Positions 63,850 to 64,000 of a stretch of 64,000 bases of DNA are shown in pieces. The notes under the pieces are model-generated. The model did not search any database. It saw only the letters and a list, made by a program, of their open reading frames with translations, and was not told where the DNA came from. This stretch comes from Hyphomicrobium sp. (lineage in GTDB: Bacteria > Pseudomonadota > Alphaproteobacteria > Rhizobiales > Hyphomicrobiaceae), in the NCBI GenBank assembly GCA_003987725.1, contig RXJH01000013.1, positions 162,421-226,420 on the forward strand, in the 5' to 3' direction. The position numbers were made by a program, and so were the translations under genes. Position 1 is the first letter of the stretch; every line of letters starts with the position of its first letter.

Positions 63850-64000
63850 ATGGCGACCGGCGGCGTATCTGGCATCTTTATCCGTTATCCGATCGGCACC
63901 TCGCTCATCATGGTGGGCATTCTGTTCGTCGGCGTCATCGCGTTTCTGAGCCTGCCGGTTGCGCCGCTGCCGCAGATCGATTTCCCGACCATTCAGGTTT
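63850..64000 (+). CDS. RND efflux transporter permease, MdtB/MdtC type (partial)
   Basis: The gene starts at the ATG at 63850, one base past the adaptor stop, and runs off the right edge, so only about 50 residues are visible. They begin with ATGGVSGIFIRYPIGTSLIM, the first transmembrane helix and LPVAPLPQIDFPTIQV, the conserved RND entry to the periplasmic domain. The pair forms an inner-membrane multidrug efflux operon; substrates unknown. Confidence 0.9.
   Translation, partial: MATGGVSGIFIRYPIGTSLIMVGILFVGVIAFLSLPVAPLPQIDFPTIQV

Overview
The window is a stretch of an alphaproteobacterial chromosome, most likely from the order Hyphomicrobiales (Rhizobiales), and a Hyphomicrobium-like methylotroph would fit. 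The reasons are high GC by eye, a CcrM-type GANTC methyltransferase next to rnhB, HdaA, split glycyl-tRNA synthetase genes (glyQ, glyS), ETF-ubiquinone oxidoreductase, a lanthanide-type PQQ alcohol dehydrogenase, and the gene order DUF2066 / PgsA-like / PerM / HdaA / ppk / ppx / rnd / aspS. No rRNA genes lie in the window, so species placement is an inference.

Layout. 0-13.6 kb is mostly minus strand: an AtpI-like protein at the left edge, a small membrane protein, smc, two tandem DsbA-like oxidoreductases, a DciA-like DUF721 protein, divergent mutY, then ccrM, rnhB, a radical SAM protein, a GT2 glycosyltransferase, moaB and a family-4-like uracil-DNA glycosylase. 13.6-25.5 kb is mostly plus strand housekeeping: ETF-QO, a large periplasmic TPR protein, ispE, a polyprenyl diphosphate synthase (minus), DUF2007, a TrmN6-like methyltransferase, an S49 peptidase, glyQ and glyS. 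25.6-33.9 kb carries an ABC-F ATPase, DUF3147 and GYF-domain proteins, ndk, a DinB-fold protein, a cytochrome P450 and purN.

33.9-39.0 kb separates purN from purM. It holds two glycosyltransferases, a small unknown protein and a PQQ dehydrogenase with the extra aspartate of lanthanide-dependent enzymes. 39.0-55.1 kb returns to conserved core genes for lipid synthesis, replication control, polyphosphate turnover, RNase D and AspRS, followed by secreted and redox proteins.

The clearest accessory feature is at 55.1-60.4 kb. A tRNA-Leu(UAA) gene is followed by about 5.2 kb of foreign-looking DNA that ends in a perfect 56-bp copy of the tRNA 3' end. This is the signature of integration into a tRNA gene, yet no integrase lies between the repeats. 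The cargo is an unknown protein, a YkgB/RclC-family membrane protein (DUF417), an AraC regulator, two alpha/beta hydrolases and a DUF302 protein. The 10-mer CGTTAGGACA occurs four times in the island, three of them close to its ends, where integrase arm sites would be expected. The right edge of the window has a divergent NRAMP-family transporter and the start of an RND efflux operon.
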